Assembly (NCBI GenBank): GCA_003978875.1
Contig: QNXQ01000044.1
Coordinates: forward strand, 1-8,678
Direction: 5' to 3'
Length of the DNA: 8,678 bases
Origin: Aquifex sp.
Lineage (GTDB): Bacteria > Aquificota > Aquificia > Aquificales > Aquificaceae
Position numbers and translations under genes: made by a program. Numbering within the stretch: the first letter of the stretch is position 1; every line of letters starts with the position of its first letter. Positions 6,179 through 8,678 of this stretch are shown here, piece after piece. The notes under the pieces were generated by a model. It ran no database searches. It had not been told where the DNA came from and worked only from the letters and a program-made list of their open reading frames with translations.

Positions 6179-7440
6179 ACGAGATAAATCGTTAAGATGA
6201 CTCTAATATTGGTAATGATGGCCAGTAAGATAAATAAGGCTTTAATCCACCCAAATAGTGTAAATATCATTATCAAGAAAATCCTTTCATCCCTCTTTCC
6301 GAGTAGGTACCTGAGTTCCTTTATTACTGCGTAAGCATCTTCGCAGTAAGCTCCTTTATACCGCTCTGTAGAGTAGCTCACCATAATTGTTCCAAAGAGA
6401 GCCAAGAACACCCAGGGCATAAAAGCCCAAGAAGGTTTGATATAGAAGGCAAGAGCAGAAAGGAATGCAAAATCAACGTATCTATCAAGCACGGAATCAA
6501 GCCAAGCTCCGAATTTAGTAGTCCTTATCTGAGCGCGTGCTATCTCTCCATCAAGACCATCGAGCATAGAACTTATCTGAAGGAGTATTCCACCTAAAGC
6601 CGGAGAAAAGAAAGCAACCACAGCGGATAGCATTCCCAACAGAAAAGTAAATACAGTTAACTGGTTAGGAGTAAACTTATCAACCAAGTAGGGAGATATT
6701 CGCGTAGAAACTTTTCTGTTTAAATTCCTCGAAATAAATCCATCTCCCACTCCCTTGATAGCGGTTTTCACAAGGAGCTTCTTCCCTTTTTCTATATCCT
6801 TGGGAGTATCAATATCCATCCAGAAGTAGCCAGATACCTCGGTACAGGGAATTCCCGCACTTTTTGCCAATTCACTCATAGTAAGAACTTCTTTCTCTTT
6901 GAGGATCTCCTCTGCAACACTAAATATGGAATCTTCCAAAATAAAAAATCCCGTATCAAAACCCTCGTATTCTTTCAAATCTTTGCCTATATTTTCTATT
7001 CTTCCGTCTTTACACTTTACTTTTGTAGCTTCATCCCTGTCTATGTAAAGCCCTACCTTATCAACAATTAAGCCGTTTCCTTTTAGAGCTTTCTCCAAGA
7101 ATGCCTTTTCATAAATGTGGTCGGACATAACCACACCAAACCTTCCTTTTACCTTTTCCTTTGCCAGGTAAAGGGAATAGCCATTTTCTTTTTCAGGATG
7201 TGGGTTACAAATTATCTCCGCATGAAATTTATGTTCCTTTAGGAAATTTTCTATACTCCCTTTAAATTTTTCGTTTATGACAATCACGAAACGTTTTACA
7301 CCGAGTTCTTCTAACTGTTTAATAATTCTGTATAGAAGTTCCCTTCCTGCAACTTTCACAAGTGCTTTAGGAATATCGTTTGTGAAAGGTCTTAACCTAC
7401 TTCCCTCTCCTCCTGCAAGTATAACAACAGTTTCCACCAT
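6154..7440 (-). CDS. Bifunctional inositol-1-phosphate cytidylyltransferase / CDP-inositol:inositol-1-phosphate transferase (IPCT/DIPPS)
   Basis: A 428-residue fusion. The N-terminal nucleotidyltransferase, about 1-225, has LAGGEGSRLRPFT (8-20), Lys25 after Pro24, a metal-binding Asp107 in MSDH, and FWMDIDTPKD with Asp209 and Asp211. The C-terminal part, about 235-428, is a membrane CDP-alcohol phosphotransferase with the full signature Asp294, Asp297-Gly298, Ala301-Arg302, eight residues, Gly311, Asp315 and Asp319, plus about five or six hydrophobic helices. This domain order is known from hyperthermophiles such as Archaeoglobus and Aquifex. The first domain makes CDP-inositol from CTP and L-myo-inositol-1-phosphate. 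The second transfers it to a second inositol-1-phosphate, giving phosphorylated di-myo-inositol phosphate, the precursor of a heat-stress solute. It starts 6 bp after the TagD-like gene and overlaps the ThiE-like gene by up to 25 bp, so it lies within a run of co-directional genes. Inositol-phosphate synthase and the final phosphatase are not in the window. Confidence 0.93.
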   Translation of the reverse strand: MVETVVILAGGEGSRLRPFTNDIPKALVKVAGRELLYRIIKQLEELGVKRFVIVINEKFKGSIENFLKEHKFHAEIICNPHPEKENGYSLYLAKEKVKGRFGVVMSDHIYEKAFLEKALKGNGLIVDKVGLYIDRDEATKVKCKDGRIENIGKDLKEYEGFDTGFFILEDSIFSVAEEILKEKEVLTMSELAKSAGIPCTEVSGYFWMDIDTPKDIEKGKKLLVKTAIKGVGDGFISRNLNRKVSTRISPYLVDKFTPNQLTVFTFLLGMLSAVVAFFSPALGGILLQISSMLDGLDGEIARAQIRTTKFGAWLDSVLDRYVDFAFLSALAFYIKPSWAFMPWVFLALFGTIMVSYSTERYKGAYCEDAYAVIKELRYLLGKRDERIFLIMIFTLFGWIKALFILLAIITNIRVILTIYLVWKKKRNE

Positions 7441-7446
7441 ATTGCT

Positions 7447-7929
7447 TTATTTTATCTGTTTAAGATAGTTTTTCCCTTTAACTACTATGTCTAAAACCTT
7501 TATTATGTCCTCTTCGAGTATTGTTGAAAGTCTGAGGAGTGTTTCCTTCAATTCGGTGGTAGAAATTCCCTGGGTTCTGGGCAGATATATAACCTCACAG
7601 TATTCTTTCAGGTAGTCGAACTTTCCTTTCCAATCGTCACCCATAACAAAAACGTCAACTTTATACTTTTTGATATCCTCTATCTTTTGTTCCCAGCTTT
7701 TCTCAGGGATAACCAAATCTACATACTTTATGGATCGAACTATTTCCGCTCTGTGTTCATAGGGAAACACTGACTTTTTACCCTTTATTTCGTTAAACTC
7801 ATCCGTTGATACTCCTACTATTAGATAATCTCCCAAGCTCTTAGCTCTTTTGAGCAAATTAAGGTGTCCTATGTGAAACAAATCAAAGGTTCCGTAAGTA
7901 ATTACAACTTTCCCTTTTTTCTCAAGCAT
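7447..7929 (-). CDS. tagD: TagD-like glycerol-3-phosphate cytidylyltransferase
   Basis: A cytoplasmic nucleotidyltransferase expected to make CDP-glycerol from CTP and sn-glycerol-3-phosphate. It matches Bacillus TagD along most of its length: TYGTFDLFHIGH (11-22) with the HxGH motif at 19-22, VGVSTDEFN (38-46), YEHRAEIV (57-64), YVDLVIPE (69-76), DVFVMGDDWKGKFD (92-105) and the RTxGISTT motif (118-125). Related cytidylyltransferases act on other phosphates, but the DVFVMGDDW-KGKFD segment is specifically TagD-like. About 30 residues (130-160) extend beyond the point where Bacillus TagD ends, as a charged helical tail. It is followed after 6 bp by the inositol enzyme, which suggests a role in CDP-glycerol supply for glycero-phospho-inositol solute rather than wall teichoic acid; that link is inference. 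The ATG at 7927-7929 has no Shine-Dalgarno sequence and lies 7 nt after a strong -10 element. Confidence 0.92.
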   Translation of the reverse strand: MLEKKGKVVITYGTFDLFHIGHLNLLKRAKSLGDYLIVGVSTDEFNEIKGKKSVFPYEHRAEIVRSIKYVDLVIPEKSWEQKIEDIKKYKVDVFVMGDDWKGKFDYLKEYCEVIYLPRTQGISTTELKETLLRLSTILEEDIIKVLDIVVKGKNYLKQIK

Positions 7930-7936
7930 TGAGGGA

Positions 7937-7945
7937 ATTATAACA
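7937..7945 (-). promoter_or_regulatory. Extended -10 promoter before the TagD-like gene
   Basis: The minus strand reads TGTTATAAT, a perfect extended -10 (TGn plus TATAAT), in the 29-bp gap after the peptidase gene. The hexamer ends 7 nt before the ATG, so transcription would begin at or next to the start codon and give a leaderless or nearly leaderless mRNA, in keeping with the missing Shine-Dalgarno sequence. No good -35 is seen at 16-18 bp; TTGAGC is 21 bp upstream. An extended -10 can act without a strong -35. Confidence 0.5.
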
Positions 7946-7958
7946 AAAGATTAAAAAT

Positions 7959-8678
7959 TTATGGCTCAACAACTACGCAGTGGTAGTGATTTATATAGGT
8001 CTCAATAGCCTTCTCTATATCTTCCTTGCTTACCTTCTGAATCTTCTCTGGATACTCTTTATCCATTTTCCAACCTAAACCCATCACCTCGAAAAATCCA
8101 AGGTACCAAGCCTGTCTTATCCTTGTTTCATGATCGAGTAAGAAATCTCCGATGATTTTTCTTTTTGCAATCTCTATCTCTTCGTCGGTTATATTTTTAT
8201 CGGAAACAGTACTGATTAAATCCTTTAGGGCATTCTCCTTCTTCTCGGGAGAAGTCCCTATATATGCAAACAATCTGGGGGAACTGTATCTCGTCGGATA
8301 AAAGGAATAAGTGGCGTAAGCGTATCCCTTTTCTTCCCTAAGTCTTCGGAAAAGTTTCGATGTCATTCCTTCACCGAGGATACTGTTGAAGACTTTAAAG
8401 GTAAAGTAGTCTTTACTTCCTTTAGGTGGTGCATTGAAAGCACATAGAATTGTAGCTTGTGTTCCCTCTCTTTTTACTCTTGCAACCTCGTTCGAATTTA
8501 TTTTTATACCAACCTCTTGAAGTTTGTATTCTCCGGCAGGTATATCCTCAAATGCTTCCTTTAGCAAAGGAAGGACTTCTTGGCCGTTAAAGTCTCCCAC
8601 GAGAACAACTACGATATTTCTTCCCTTCTTTATTTCTTCAAATCTCCTTATAAGGTCTTCTCTTTTTATTGTCTTTAT
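7959..8678 (-). CDS. M16-family zinc peptidase-like protein, C-terminal half (partial)
   Basis: The frame stays open to the right edge of the window, so 239 C-terminal codons are visible and the true start lies outside. A GTG at 8598-8600 (giving MGDFNG) is not the start: the upstream codons encode a segment with REDLIRRFEEIKKGRNIVVV, the linker and strand that lead into VGDFNGQEVLPLL in the M16 (pitrilysin/processing peptidase) C-terminal domain. Other family features are a LGEGMTSKLFRRLREEKGYAYATYSFY segment, where the Arg and Tyr of the R-x-x-x-x-Y region help bind substrate in processing peptidases, and ITDEEIEIAKRKIIGDFLL. The zinc motif HxxEH belongs to the N-terminal half, which cannot be seen, so it is unknown whether this is the catalytic or the zinc-less partner subunit. 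It ends 29 bp before the TagD-like gene. Confidence 0.9.
   Translation of the reverse strand: MKTIKREDLIRRFEEIKKGRNIVVVLVGDFNGQEVLPLLKEAFEDIPAGEYKLQEVGIKINSNEVARVKREGTQATILCAFNAPPKGSKDYFTFKVFNSILGEGMTSKLFRRLREEKGYAYATYSFYPTRYSSPRLFAYIGTSPEKKENALKDLISTVSDKNITDEEIEIAKRKIIGDFLLDHETRIRQAWYLGFFEVMGLGWKMDKEYPEKIQKVSKEDIEKAIETYINHYHCVVVEP

Noticed and set aside
7277..7468. 63-codon plus-strand open frame across the start of the inositol enzyme
   Set aside because: It is antisense to the nucleotidyltransferase signature region and has no independent support.
8598..8600. GTG as the start of a 213-residue peptidase gene
   Set aside because: The frame remains open to the window edge and the upstream codons encode recognisable M16 sequence, so the gene is cut by the window and does not start here.

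Overview
The window looks like chromosomal DNA of a hyperthermophilic bacterium of the Aquificaceae, most likely Aquifex or a close relative. The DnaA protein closely matches, but is not identical to, what I remember of Aquifex aeolicus DnaA, including nearly the same length if its first ATG is used. A fused inositol-phosphate cytidylyltransferase/di-inositol-phosphate synthase is a marker of hyperthermophiles. The DNA is AT-rich, the proteins are rich in Lys and Glu, genes abut or overlap, and most starts lack a clear Shine-Dalgarno sequence. This assignment is from memory and by eye, not from a search.

Layout, left to right. (1) Positions 1-457, plus strand: the C-terminal part of a rhodanese-family sulfurtransferase, cut by the window edge. 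(2) Positions 454-4003, minus strand: a four-gene run, in transcription order an aldo/keto reductase, dnaA, a YhcC/YtqA-type radical SAM protein and a tiny one-TPR protein. dnaA has neither its usual dnaN/recF neighbours nor an origin that I can recognise. (3) Positions 4035-5555, plus strand: purH, the bifunctional enzyme for the last two steps of IMP synthesis, divergent from the reductase across only 31 bp. (4) Positions 5552-8678, minus strand: in transcription order the C-terminal half of an M16-family peptidase (cut by the window edge), a TagD-like glycerol-3-phosphate cytidylyltransferase, the bifunctional inositol enzyme, and a ThiE/TenI-family protein with several non-standard active-site positions.

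The most coherent biology is the pair at 6154-7929. One enzyme should make CDP-glycerol. The other should make CDP-inositol and join it to inositol-1-phosphate. Together they can supply the precursors of di-myo-inositol phosphate and glycero-phospho-inositol, the phosphodiester solutes that hyperthermophiles accumulate under heat and salt stress. A consensus extended -10 element lies 7 nt before the first gene of this pair, so the pair may have its own promoter and a nearly leaderless transcript.

No tRNA, rRNA, CRISPR array, insertion sequence or prophage signature was seen. Coding density is very high and the largest gap between genes is about 90 bp. I do not see a wholly new system. The best leads are the solute locus, the altered ThiE-like protein, the small TPR partner of the radical SAM gene, and the apparently leaderless gene starts.
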